From: Heterodera schachtii
Lineage: Eukaryota > Nematoda > Chromadorea > Rhabditida > Heteroderidae
Assembly: GCA_023374025.1 (NCBI GenBank)
Contig: SIJG01000016.1
Span: 1,344,642 to 1,408,641, forward strand
Length of the DNA: 64,000 bases
Direction of reading: 5' to 3'
Shown here: positions 12,901 to 25,673 of the stretch, one piece after another
How positions within the stretch are numbered: the first letter of the stretch is position 1
Layout of the letters: each line of letters begins with the position of its first letter
The notes under the pieces: generated by a model
Told to the model about the DNA's origin: nothing
The model's database searches: none
The model's input: only the letters and a program-made list of their open reading frames with translations
Program-made: the position numbers and the translations under genes

Positions 12901-15555
12901 TCGAAATTCATAAATTAAAAGGAAAACATATTTTTAGGGGTTTTCAAGGTCGCTGAAATGTAATATTCGTGATAATCAGCACCCTAAATTACCCTAGAAT
13001 GACTTTTTATTTGAAAATTTCAGGGGGGGGGGGGGGTCACAAAACCGAAAAGTACCGATAAGCGCCTTATTCTTAAGAAAAAAAAATGGAATTCTTCATT
13101 TATTAATGGGGTATTTGTGCCCTTTTTTTCATTACATGAATTGCAGCTGCTCGTCTTCTCGTGCCGTCTTTTGCACCTCGTCCAATTCGGCCATTGCGTC
13201 CGCCTCCGTCTTGCGCGACTTTCTCAACGCATCCAATGCTTCGTCATGCCGTCCATGGGCCACCAGCCAACGCGGACTTTCCGGCACGTCAGCAAAGAGC
13301 AGGCCAAGCAGCAGACCGACCGCGGGCAGTACGGCCAGCAACATCATCAAGCGCCAAATCCAAACACTGAATTAGGGAAGGGAAAATGTACTTCGAAAAT
13401 TTACTAAAAACCCCGTTATCAAAAACCCTATTTAAGAAAGGTGGTCAATTTAAATTCCCAAATATCTTTAAAAAATATTGATTAAAAATTAAAAAAATTT
13501 GAGTGCAAATGAAAAAAAAAATGTATTTTCATAAATTTATGAACCTAAAAAAACCGACATTGACCTAAATAAAAACGGATAAATTTTTTGAAATTTCTCG
13601 CCAAAATAGGGTAGGAAAAAAATTGTTCGCTAATAATTTCTATTTTTTTTACTGATCACTCCAAATGTTGCCCAGAATGGCGTTGATCACATAAGCCAAC
13701 AGTTGTCCAGTCACAATCATCAGCTCATTTCGTGTCACCAACTGACCACGCCGTTTTGCCGGCGACACTTCGGCTAAATAAACCTAAAAATAGAAAAATA
13801 TTAGTAAATTACTTAATAGAGTTAATTTAATAAAAATTGAGGAATATGAAAATATGAATTGTAATTAATATGTTAATTAATAGAGTTATTACCGGAACAA
13901 TGGCAGAAGCACCGCCTACAGCGAAGCCAAGAAGAAAGCGAAAGGGAAGGATCGACTAAAAATTTTTTTCCGATCATTTCAATTTATCATTTAAATAAAC
14001 TAAAAATAATAAAAATATTGAACATAAATATTTAAAAAGAATACCCAAACTTTTGGCATTAAAGAAGAGCCAATTGTGCCAATTATAAAAATCGCCTAAA
14101 TGAATTAAAATTGTTAATTAAAAATTATTGGTCTTTTTTTTTAATTTAAATTGGTTAATCATTTTAAATAAATTAATATGTTAATAATTTGTACATAAAT
14201 ATTTAAAATTCCAAAAAAAAATACGCTCAAAATGATCAGTGTTCGCTTTCGGCCAAGTCGATCAGACAATTTGCCGCACACAAAGGCGCCAACTGCGGCA
14301 CCGATCAGCAACGAGCTGGTCACCAGCCCAATGGTCAGCTCGGTCAGCTCCAACTCGTCGCGCATGAATGGCAACGCGCCGTTGATCACGCCCGTGTCAT
14401 AGCCGAACAGAAGGCCGCCGAGTGTGCAAATCCAAGTCACTTTTTGGAGAAAGCATCGGTAAGAGGGGTTCTGAAAGGGTAATTATTGGGTAATTAGGAG
14501 GGTATTATTTGACAATTAAAATGATAATTTGGGACAATTTTGTTCTGAAATTAGGCTAATTTAAAAGTGTTAAATTGTTTAGCCACATAATTGGACCAAA
14601 TAAAAGCGAAAAATTGTGTCAGAAATAGGCTTAAAGATAATTAAAAAAGGCAGTAACATTTTTGAAAAGAATTTGAGAATTTGTTCATTAATACAGAAAA
14701 ATAACATATTTTTAAAATATTATGATCAGTCGCTTTTATTAATTTCAATTGTTGGAACCAAAATTTATCTTATTGGAATAATTATTTTATTTTTAAGAAA
14801 AATTTCGCATGGAAAATTAATTAGAGATAAATAAATCATTAAAATAACACTTCCCTGGTTATTAGCAGTTTTGTCCATTAAAACACAGACAAATTTCACA
14901 AAAATTTCGGTAGATAATTGATATAATTTGTTGCACAAATAAATAGCACAATGAAAGACGATAAGAAAAATAAAATTACTTTTTATTTATTAAATTTTAT
15001 GTCATTTCATTTTTTGAGGCTTTAAAAAATCAATACAGCATTTTAAAAATAAACATTCGAAGAAACATTTATTTATTTATTTATTATAATTTTAAAAAAG
15101 GTTTTTGGAAGTTAAAAATGGGGAAATAAAAACGGCGCATTTTCATAGGCCGCCCGTTTTGCACCTGCTGACGAAACGAACGTTGTGATGGATTAGTGTG
15201 CATTAGTAATTTCAATAAAAATTTGATTGATCAATATTATGTTGAGCATTTTATGTTTGCTGGGCTTGGGCGGAAAGCGCAGAGAAAAGTGAAAAACAGC
15301 CAAAAAAATAAAAATAAAATCATTTTGCTAATGGGGAAAGAATTGATTGGTGAAAGTTTTAATTAATGGTTTTAAAACGCAAAGATTATTTAAGACGAAT
15401 AAATGAAAGTCAATGACAATTTAATTTAATAAAATGGTAAAAAGGATGAATTCTAATACGTTTATATTCATTTAACATTTAATATAAAAGTACTTTATAA
15501 ATTGTTTTTAGTACATAATGTTTTAAAATCAATTTTTTAGCCAAATCGGATGGTT
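9987..15555. repeat. Duplicated transporter unit A (direct partner 16479-22066)
   Basis: The unit starts at GGTTAAAAAACTCAG and ends at GCCAAATCGGATGG; the same two boundary strings delimit 16479-22066. It holds the whole MFS gene with both flanks. Introns differ: intron 6 of unit A has a different insertion (about 12.6-13.0 kb, with a TTTTCCCGGCGAGCCCAT string) from unit B. A 923-bp spacer with the promoter/signal-peptide cassette separates the units. Confidence 0.8.
10707..14878 (-). CDS. MFS sugar/polyol transporter, copy A
   Basis: Ten exons (14849-14878, 14225-14470, 14045-14095, 13893-13955, 13653-13783, 13136-13366, 12268-12436, 11823-11971, 11572-11719, 10707-10985) join in phase to 498 aa, the usual length of a 12-TM sugar porter. 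Signature motifs appear in order: FGYDTG (32-37), DRLGRKR (80-86), PESPRW (202-207), QLAGVNSIMYYG (274-285), and PETRRK (447-452) before a soluble tail. It should move a sugar or inositol across a membrane, probably with protons. Over its whole length it resembles bacterial IolT/XylE-like porters (for example RNELMIVTGQLLAY) more than animal GLUT or HMIT proteins, so bacterial acquisition followed by intron gain is possible. Intron 8 uses a GC donor. The 10-aa first exon is the least certain part. Confidence 0.82.
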
Positions 15556-16065
15556 TGCGAACAACTGTATTCTTAAATAATTTTAAAATAATGAAGAAAA
15601 AAAATATTTATCTTTTTTTATTCTTTGTCAAATTTTAAATATTTTTTAAACAATCAATTTTCTTTATTTGTATGGCTATTATTTGTATAATTTAAATATG
15701 AATTAAATTATCAATTAATAATATTTCTTAAAGTAAAATAATATTTTGATAATTATTAAATTGATAAAATATAATCTTTTATAATAAAAAAAAATGATTG
15801 GCGGAGTTGATAAATATCAAAAAAAGTCAATGTTAAAAAATAAGGGTCTGAATTGAGATCGGCACATTGAAATTGGTTTTCTGAGCCCTTTGAATATTTC
15901 AGGAATCGGGGATCAGTATATTGGCCAACAAAAAGGTCTGGGAATCGAATTTGGTAAATTAGATCGGAATATTTACCTGTATTCCGTTCCATAACACCAA
16001 AGAAAATAATAAAAATAAAAAACTCCCATTCCATTCTTTCGTTGTTTTATGTCATTGCCTTTCCA

Positions 16066-16340
16066 ATGCCATTAAAAAACATATTTATAATATGCCAAGA
16101 AAGAAAATTGCTTCTTTTTTTTTTGCCAAATCAAATAAAAATGATGGTTTTTAAGTATTTATGTGCAACCAATTTGCAACCAACAACTAACATTGTCTAA
16201 TAAATGCATAAATTTTGAGCACAACTGCTGAGTGAGAGTCACCTTTGACTCACAAAACTCATTAATGTTCTCTGTCCAATCAAATTGCCCTAATTAGTTC
16301 CGATAATTGTCTGTCCGCCCATGGCATTTTCTTATAAAAG
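16066..16340 (+). promoter_or_regulatory. Duplicated promoter: two ATGCCA boxes and a TATA box
   Basis: ATGCCA occurs at 16066-16071 and 16092-16097, and TATAAAAG at 16333-16340, about 47 bp before the ATG at 16387. The block of about 780 bp (15.70-16.48 kb) is nearly the same as 53.71-54.52 kb, the promoter of the Met-rich secreted-protein gene. ATGCCA is the published DOG-box of dorsal-gland effector promoters in Globodera; activity here is inferred. Confidence 0.5.
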
Positions 16341-16386
16341 GGGAGTGAAATTTCGAGAAATATCAAATTCACCTTCTAATAACAAA

Positions 16387-16506
16387 ATGAAATCTGTTCT
16401 TTTCTTCCGCTTTTCTCTGATCGCTTTTGCTTTTCCGCTTTTTCTCTTCCCAAAAGAATGCTTTTCAATGGATGGACAGGTTAAAAAACTCAGAAAAAAA
16501 TTATAA
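16387..16506 (+). pseudogene. Orphan signal-peptide exon fused to transporter flank
   Basis: A 39-aa frame begins with the same signal peptide as the Met-rich gene at 54427 (FFRFSLIAFAFPLFLFPKEC) and keeps MDGQ of the mature start. At 16479 it switches abruptly to the sequence that flanks the MFS copies and stops after eight more codons. The junction makes CAG|GTTAAA, which could act as a splice donor. It may be a dead fragment, or a promoter plus secretion signal able to capture downstream exons. No downstream exon on this strand was identified. Confidence 0.65.
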
Positions 16507-19500
16507 ACCATCGATAGAATTTTTGCAAAATCAAAAAAGAGGCAACGATTGAATTTATTAAACCTTTTTTGTAAATTCATTTATTTCCGTTTTGTAATTT
16601 TTCTTGATTATTCCAAATCTCATTTGTCAGCGATTATTTTGTCAATCATTTTTGGATTTTGTCGTTTTGTTTCTAATACATTTTCTTTTTTCGCAATTTT
16701 CTCTCTTTATCATTTTTTACGGCTTATATCAATTGTTTCTTCCATTTCTTAATTTTATTTTTTGATTTGATGAGAAAAAATAAAGGGATTTTTGTTTTTT
16801 AGGATTAATTCCAAAAACAAAATCAGATATAGGCAATATGAAATTCTACACTGATCCATATATTTTCAAACGTGTCCTTATTTTTATTTCATGTTTGTCC
16901 TGGGAATAGGAATTTTAGAGCATTTTTTTAAATTATTGTTTTTGTTGTAAATTAATGTATATATTTTTTTAAATTTGTCCTGTTTTGGAGAAAACTATCA
17001 AAGGCATTTATTATATAAAAGATTTATTTAAATATGATAATATTAAATTAAGTTATGCTTTTAATAAATATACTCCCGTATTCCCTCTAAATGAGCCGCT
17101 CATCCAAAATAATTTTGAATTCGCGCGTACAGTTAGTTATACGGTATAGTAGGCATATATGGCAAAAAACAAAGTTCATATGCATATACGGTATGCTGAT
17201 CACATCCAACGATTGGCATTTTCTACGACATCTGCGTTAGCATCGCTGATCACTCTCCGATCAGCACCCTCTACCGGCCCATGCTTCTTCAATGCTTTGA
17301 TGTCCTTCGTTTGAAATTGCCGTTCCAATTCCTCCAATGTTTTGCGTCTCGTCTCCGGCATAAAATGGAAAACGAAAAGCATCGCGCAGCATCCGATCAC
17401 GGCAAACGCGTAAAAGGTGACGGTCATGCCAACCCAACTGATCAGAATGGGAAAGCCGAACGTGAGCAGACAGTTGACCTTGGGGGGAAAAGTGACACAA
17501 ATATTCTATGATACAGTATCAGATAATAAAAATAATTAATTTAATTTTTTTTTTTAATTTTTTTAGGGTTCTTCTCCGACTTAATTTGGGGAATTTCGAA
17601 TGTTGTCAGTTGCACGCCCAAAAAGTATGAAAGTTTCTTTAAATGAGTTTTGAAGACTTATTTCTTTTAGAAAAGTTTCTGTTATATTTTTGGCTTTTTA
17701 TAAAAATTTGCTCCCTGATGAGGTGGTTGCTCCCCGACATTTTTTAAATTTCTCAGCCATCCCCGACAAATTTGTCGTGGAATTTTCTTCCTGATCTACG
17801 GGTTCGGACCAACCTCAGTTTAAATGAGTTTATTTGAATCATGAGAAATAATTTTAGTTGTAAATTTCATGAAAATTATTTTTGCTTTTTAAATATTATG
17901 GAATTAATTTAAAATTAGTCAAAAACATAAAATTTGAAAAAAAAATTATTGTATTTATTTAAATTATTGAGTTTTTTAAAATCATTTAATATAAGTAACA
18001 TCAATTTATTGATTTTTAAAATGTCTTTTAAAATTACTTAAAAAATTATTGATATAAAATTTTCAGACCAGCCAAAGTATGGAGGTGGACAAGCCCATGG
18101 CGAGCCCGCGAATGCGCAACGGAAACATTTCGGATTGCATCAGCCAAGTGATTGGGGAAATGCCGCACTGTTGGAACAGGAGGAAAGTGACGGTGAGAGA
18201 AAGGACCACAAAAGCCCTGGGAAATGGAAACTTTTTTTTCAATTCGTTCATCAATTTAATAAAAGATAAATAAATCGGCGCTACTTAAAAAGAGACAAAG
18301 TGAATTTTTCCAAAGATGGGACTCTTTTGGTTTTTCAAAATTTTTTGTAAAATAATGTCTATTCATGAAAACTCGTTCTATGACACATCTATTTTGACCA
18401 CTTCCAATTCCCTAATTTGTAAGCTAAATTTGAACAAAAAAAAATTATAAATCGAAAATTTTGAATTTTCGGCTTTTGTTCGAGTTCGGCATTAGAAGTC
18501 TGTCAAAATAGATATCAATTCGTTCAGGGAACCCAAAACCCGGGGGAAAAATAAAAACAGTTTTTTTTTTAAATTTTCCATTAGTAAAAACATAAATAAA
18601 AATTTTTGCCTTGCCATTCCCTTGGCCATTAACAATGAGCAGGTGCCAATCGCCAAATGTGCCAGAACAGTGCCAATTTGGCCAGACAACAGCATTGGAC
18701 GACGCCCAATTTTTCCAATCAACATAATGCCAAGCCCAGTCGCCAACACCGAAATTGCCTAGAGAAAGTTTTTTTTAAAGAAAAAACTGCAATTTTTTTA
18801 TTAAATGATAGAAAAAACAGTGAAAAGATTTAAAAAATATCATTCATTTCTTTTTCAGAAAAAGTAAAAATAATTTCCGAAATTTTGGATCATTTTTCCG
18901 TAAAATTTGTGATCAAATTTTAAAAATTTGATGCTCAATTTTCCGAAAATACAACGAAATGGGTTAAAATAATGCTTATTAAATTAAATTTAAAATAATT
19001 AAATAACAATTTTTTTTTATTAATTTATGTTTTAAATTTTACTCCATTAGCAATGTTGGCAGTCAGTGCCACATTTGTCATCAGTCCTTGCTCAATTAGA
19101 ATGTTGGTGCCGTAGTACATGATGGAGTTGACCCCGGCCAGCTGATTGCACATTGCCACACCGATGCCAATGAACAGACAGCGGCGAAGCCACGGTTCAC
19201 GCATCACATCCCTTCATTGATAGGGGTAATATGATTAAATTCCAAAAAAAATAGTGTGAATATATTTATTATGTTCGTATACTAAAAATTCTAACCATCC
19301 AATTGGTACGGTACATAAGGTGAATGGTAGAGTGTTACAAATAGAATTTTGATATGCGCCAGAAATTCTGGCTTCTGGGCCAGGGCCTTCGCGATTGGGT
19401 TAGAATGTAAGTAGTTAACCATTAGGTGAGTTTCGCAAAGGCTTTTTCTAAAAGTTTTTAAAAGTGCTAAAGCCTTAGTTTTTGGTAATTTTTTTTTCAA

Positions 19501-22066
19501 GTTTAATCAATATTTCTCAACTGTGCCTATCGGCTAACCCAAATCTTTAAAATGACCCAATACACTCGAAAAAAGCCTTATTCTTAGTAATAAAAACGTG
19601 GAATTCTTCATTTATTAATGGGGTATTTGTGCCACCTTTTTTCATTACATGAATTGCAGCTGCTCGTCTTCTCGTGCCGTCTTTTGCACCTCGTCCAATT
19701 CGGCCATTGCGTCCGCCTCCGTTTTGCGCGACTTTCTCAACGCTTCCAACGCCTCGTCATGCCGTCCATGGGCCACCAGCCAACGCGGACTTTCCGGCAC
19801 GTCAGCAAAGAGCAGGCCAAGCAGCAGACCGACCGCGGGCAGTACGGCCAGCAACATCATCAAACGCCAAATCCAAACACTGAATTAGGGGAGGGAAAAT
19901 GTAACTTCGAAAATTTAATAAAAATTCCGTTAAAAATCCTATTTAAGAAAGCGCACAATTTAAATCCCGGAATATTTTTAAAAATATTGATTAAAAATGA
20001 AAAAATTTGAGAGCAAATGAAAAAAAAAATGTTTTTTCATAAAATTTATGAACCTGAAAAAACAGACATTGACCTAAATATAAGAATGGATAAAATTTTT
20101 TGAAATTTTTAGCCAAATTTGTGTAGGAAAAAAGTTGTCCGCTAATAATTTCTTTTTTTTTTTTTACTGATCACTCCAAATGTTGCCCAGAATGGCGTTG
20201 ATCACATAAGCCAACAGTTGTCCAGTCACAATCATCAGCTCATTTCGTGTCACCAACTGACCACGCCGTTTTGCCGGCGACACTTCGGCTAAATAAACCT
20301 AAAAAAAGAAAAATATTAGTAAATTAATTAATAGATTTAATTTAATAAAAATTGAGGAATATGAAAATATTAATTAATTATGTTAATTAATAGAGTTATT
20401 ACCGGAACAATGGCAGAAGCACCGCCTACAGCGAAGCCAAGAAGAAAGCGAAAGGGAAGGATCGACTAAAAAATTTTTTCCGATCTTTTCAATTTATCAT
20501 TTAAATAAACTAAAAATAATAAAAATATTGAACATAAATATTTAAAAAGAATACCCAAACTTTTGGCATTAAAGAAGAGCCAATTGTGCCAATTATAAAG
20601 ATGACCTAAATGAATTAAAATTGTTAATTAAAAATTATTGGTCATTTTTTTTAAATTTAAATTGGTTAATCATTTTAAATAAATTAATATGTTAATAATT
20701 TGTACATAAATATTTAAAATTCCAAAAAAAAATACGCTCAAAATGATCAGTGTTCGCTTTCGGCCAAGTCGATCAGACAATTTGCCGCACACAAAGGCGC
20801 CAACTGCGGCACCGATCAGCAACGAGCTGGTCACCAGCCCAATGGTCAGCTCGGTCAGCTCCAACTCGTCGCGCATGAACGGCAACGCGCCGTTGATCAC
20901 GCCCGTGTCATAGCCGAACAGAAGGCCACCGAGTGTGCAAATCCAAGTCACTTTTTGGAGAAAGCATCGGTAAGAGGGATTCTGAAAGGGTAATTATTGG
21001 GTAATTAAGAGGGTATTATTTGACAATTAAAATGGTAATTTGGGATAATTTTGTTCTGAAATTAGGCTAATTTAAAAGTGTTAAATTGTTTAGCCACATA
21101 AATTGGACCAAATAAAAGCGAAAAATTGTGTCAGAAATAGGCTTAAAGATAATTAAAAAAGGCAGTAACATTTTTTAAACGAATTTGAGAATTTGTTCAT
21201 TAATACAGAAAAATAAAATATTTTTAAAATATTATGATCAGTCGCTTTTATTAATTTCAATTGTTGGAACCAAAATTTATCTTATTGGAATAATTATTTT
21301 ATTTTTTAAGAAAAATTTCTCATGGGAAATTAATAGAGATAATACATCATTAAAATAACACTTCCCTGGTTATTAGCAGTTTTGTCCATTAAACACACAG
21401 ACAAATTGCACAAAAATTTCGGTAGATAATTGCTATAATTTGTTGCAAATAAGAGCACAATGAAAGACGATAAGAAACATAAAATTACTTTTTATTTATT
21501 AAATTTTATGTCATTTCATTTTTTGAGCCTTTAAAAAATCAATACAGCATTTTAAAAATAAACATTCGAAGAAACATTTATTTATTTATTTAGTATAATT
21601 TAAAAAGGTTTTTGGAAGTTAAAAATGGGCAAATAAAAACTGGCGCGTTTTCATAGGCCGCCCGTTTTGCACCTGCTGACGAAGCGAACGTTGTGATGGA
21701 TTAGTGTGCATTAGTAATTTCAATAAAACTTTGATTGATCAATATCATGTTGAGCATTTTATGTTTGCTGGGCTTGGGCGGAAAGCGCGGAGAAAAGTGA
21801 AAAACAGCCAAAAAAAATAAAAAATAAAATCATTTTGCTAATTGTGAAATAATTGATTGGTGAAAGTTTTAATTAATGGTTTTAAAACGCAAAGATTATT
21901 TAAGAACGAATAAATGAAAGTACAATGACAATTTAATTTAATAAAATAGTAAAAAGGATGAATTCTAATACTTTTATATTCACTTAACATTTAATATAAA
22001 AGTACTTTATAAATTGTTTTTAGTACATAATGTTTTAAAATCAATTTTTTGCCAAATCGGATGGTT
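16479..22066. repeat. Duplicated transporter unit B
   Basis: Direct copy of 9987-15555. Part of it (16479 to about 20828) is also repeated in reverse complement at about 22070-26392, so units B and C form an inverted pair with a spacer of about 1.2 kb. B and C share an insertion of about 300 bp in intron 8 (18.28-18.60 kb; 24.26-24.60 kb) that unit A lacks, so C and B are the closer relatives. Confidence 0.8.
17200..21389 (-). CDS. MFS sugar/polyol transporter, copy B
   Basis: Same ten-exon structure as the gene at 10707-14878, with identical exon lengths: 21360-21389, 20736-20981, 20555-20605, 20403-20465, 20168-20298, 19649-19879, 19043-19211, 18610-18758, 18069-18216, 17200-17478. It encodes 498 aa with all porter motifs kept (FGYDTG, DRLGRKR, PESPRW, NQLAGVNSIMYYG, PETRRK). 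Differences from copy A are scattered substitutions, such as V for A at the start of exon 3 and changes in the soluble C-terminal tail (ADVVENANRW versus ADIVESANGW). Intron 8 again begins with GC. Divergence sits mainly in introns, which suggests the protein is under constraint. The promoter/signal-peptide cassette lies just beyond its 3' end on the opposite strand. Confidence 0.82.
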
Positions 22067-25000
22067 GAATAGCTCGTTGCTGATCGGTGCCTCAGTTGGC
22101 GCCTTTGTGTGCGGCAAATTGTCTGATCGACTTGGCCGAAAGCGAACACTGATCATTTTGAGCGTATTTTTTTTTGGAATTTTAAATATTTATGTACAAA
22201 TTATTAACATATTAATTTATTTAAAATGATTAACCAATTTAAATTTAAAAAAAAGACCAATAATTTTTAATTAACAATTTTAATTCATTTAGGTCATCTT
22301 TATAATTGGCACAATTGGCTCTTCTTTAATGCCAAAAGTTTGGGTATTCTTTTTAAATATTTATGTTCAATATTTTTATTATTTTTAGTTTATTTAAATG
22401 ATAAATTGAAACGATCGGAAAAATTTTTTTAGTCGATCCTTCCCTTTCGCTTTCTTCTTGGCTTCGCTGTAGGCGGTGCTTCTGCCATTGTTCCGGTAAT
22501 AACTCTATTAATTAATATAATTAATTAATATTTTCATATTCCTCTATTTTTATTAAATTAACTCTATTAATTAATTTACTAATATTTTTCTATTTTTAGG
22601 TTTATTTAGCCGAAGTGTCGCCGGCAAAACGGCGTGGTCAATTGGTGACACGAAATGAGCTGATGATTGTGACTGGACAACTGTTGGCTTATGTGATCAA
22701 CGCCATTCTGGGCAACATTTGGAGTGATCAGTAAAAAAAAGAGAAATTATTAGCGGACAATTTTTTTCCTACACAAATTTGGCTAAAAATTTCAAAAAAA
22801 TTTATCCGTTATATTTAGGTCAATGTCAGTTTTTTCAGGTTCATATTTTATGAAAAAACATTTTTTTTTTCATTTGCACTCAAATTTTTTTAATTTTTAA
22901 TTAATATTTTTTAAAGATATTTGGGAATTTAAATTGCGTTAACGGCTTTTTTAGTAAATTTTCGAAGTACATTTTCCCTTCCCTAATTCAGTGTTTGGAT
23001 TTGGCGCTTGATGATGTTGCTGGCCGTACTGCCCGCGGTCGGTCTGCTGCTTGGCCTGCTCTTTGCTGACGTGCCGGAAAGTCCGCGTTGGCTGGTGGCC
23101 CATGGACGGCATGACGAAGCATTGGATGCGTTGAGAAAGTCGCGCAAAACGGAGGCGGACGCAATGGCCGAATTGGACGAGGTGCAAAAGACGGCACGAG
23201 AAGACGAGCAGCTGCAATTCATGTAATGAAAAAAAGTGGCACAAAAACCCCATTAATAAATTGAAGAATTCCACGTTTTTTATTACTAAGAATAAGGCTT
23301 TTTTCGAGTGTATTGGGTCATTTTAAAGATTTGGGTTAGCCGATAGGCACAGTTGAGAAATATTGATTAAACTTGAAAAAAAATTACCAAAAACTAAGGC
23401 TTTAGCACTTTTAAAAACTTTTAGAAAAAGCCTTTGCGAAACTCACCTAATGGTTAACTACTTACATTCTAACCCAATCGCGAAGGCCCTGGCCCAGAAG
23501 CCAGAATTTCTGGCGCATATCAAAATTCTATTTGTAACACTCTACCATTCACCTTATGTACCGTACCAATTGGATGGTTAGAATTTTTAGTATACGAACA
23601 TAATAAATATATTCACACTATTTTTTTTTGGAATTTAATCATATTACCCCTATCAATGAAGGGATGTGATGCGTGAACCGTGGCTTCGCCGCTGTCTGTT
23701 CATTGGCATCGGTGTGGCAATGTGCAATCAGCTGGCCGGGGTCAACTCCATCATGTACTACGGCACCAACATTCTAATTGAGCAAGGACTGATGACAAAT
23801 GTGGCACTGACTGCCAACATTGCTAATGGAGTAAAATTCAAAATTCAAATTAATAAAAAAATTGTTATTAAATTATTTTTAAATTTAATTTAATAAGCAT
23901 TATTTTAACCCATTTCGTTGTATTTTCGGAAAATTGAGCATCAAATTTTTAAAATTTGATCACAAATTTTACGGAAAAATGATCCAAAATTTCGGAAATT
24001 ATTTTTACTTTTTTCTGAAAAAGAAATGAATGATATTTTTTAAATCTTTTCACTGTTTTTTCTATCATTTAATAAAAAAATTGCAGTTTTTTCTTTAAAA
24101 AAACTTTCTCTAGGCAATTTCGGTGTTGGCGACTGGGCTTGGCATTATGTTGATTGGAAAAATTGGGCGTCGTCCAATGCTGTTGTCTGGCCAAATTGGC
24201 ACTGTTCTGGCACATTTGGCGATTGGCACCTGCTCATTGTTAATGGCCAAGGGAATGGCAAGGCAAAAATTTTTATTTATGTTTTTACTAATGGAAAATT
24301 TAAAAAAAAAACTGTTTTTATTTTTCCCCCGGGTTTTGGGTTCCCTGAACGAATTGATATCTATTTTGACAGACTTCTAATGCCGAACTCGAACAAAAGC
24401 CGAAAATTCAAAATTTTCGATTTATAATTTTTTTTTTGTTCAAATTTAGCTTACAAATTAGGGAATTGGAAGTGGTCAAAATAGATGTGTCATAGAACGA
24501 GTTTTCATGAATAGACATTATTTTACAAAAAATTTTGAAAAACCAAAAGAGTCCCATCTTTGGAAAAATTCACTTTGTCTCTTTTTAAGTAGCGCCGATT
24601 TATTTATCTTTTATTAAATTGATGAACGAATTGAAAAAAAAGTTTCCATTTCCCAGGGCTTTTGTGGTCCTTTCTCTCACCGTCACTTTCCTCCTGTTCC
24701 AACAGTGCGGCATTTCCCCAATCACTTGGCTGATGCAATCCGAAATGTTTCCGTTGCGCATTCGCGGGCTCGCCATGGGCTTGTCCACCTCCATACTTTG
24801 GCTGGTCTGAAAATTTTATATCAATAATTTTTTAAGTAATTTTAAAAGACATTTAAAAAATCAATAAATTGATGTTACTTATATTAAATGATTTTAAAAA
24901 ATTCATTAATTTAAATAAATACAATAATTTTTTTTTTTAAATTTTATGTTTTTAACTAATTTTAAATTAATTCCATAATATTTAAAAAGCAAAAATAATT

Positions 25001-25673
25001 TTCATGAAATTTACAACTAAAATTATTTCTCATGATTCAAATAAACTCATTTAAACTGAGGTTGGTCCGAACCCGTAGATCTGGAAGAAAATTCCACGAC
25101 AAATTTGTCGGGGATGGCTGAGAAATTTAAAAAATGTCGGGGAGCAACCACCTCATCAGGGAGCAAATTTTTATAAAAAGCCAAAAATATAACAGAAACT
25201 TTTCTAAAAGAAATAAGTCTTCAAAACTCATTTAAAGAAACTTTCATACTTTTTGGGCGTGCAACTGACAACATTCGAAATTCCCCAAATTAAGTCGGAG
25301 AAGAACCCTAAAAAATTTAAAAAAAAAATTAAATTAATTATTTTTATTATCTGATACTGTATCATAGAATATTTGTGTCACTTTTCCCCCCAAGGTCAAC
25401 TGTCTGCTCACGTTCGGCTTTCCCATTCTGATCAGTTGGGTTGGCATGACCGTCACCTTTTACGCGTTTGCCGTGATCGGATGCTGCGCGATGCTTTTCG
25501 TTTTCCATTTTATGCCGGAGACGAGACGCAAAACATTGGAGGAATTGGAACGGCAATTTCAAACGAAGGACATCAAAGCATTGAAGAAGCATGGGCCGGT
25601 AGAGGATGCTGATCGGAGAGTGATCAGCGATGCTAACGCAGATGTCGTAGAAAATGCCAATCGTTGGATGTGA
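22067..25673 (+). pseudogene. MFS transporter copy C, 5'-truncated by inversion
   Basis: The inverted copy starts in the middle of exon 2 (LLIGASVGAFVCGKLSDRLG), having lost exon 1 and the N-terminal FGYDTG half of exon 2. The remaining exons (to 22163, 22293-22343, 22433-22495, 22600-22730, 22992-23222, 23662-23830, 24114-24262, 24657-24804, 25395-25673) are all open and in phase to the normal stop. The break coincides with the end of the unit-B sequence at about 22066. A protein from here would lack TM1-TM2, so it is probably non-functional as a transporter unless an alternative 5' exon is used. It differs from copy B at, for example, VEDADRR versus VEGADRR. Confidence 0.8.

Noticed and set aside
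13106..13407. Plus-strand frames with Ser/Pro-rich sequence, repeated at 19.6 and 23.0 kb
   Set aside because: Antisense shadows of transporter exon 6. They recur only because the transporter is triplicated.
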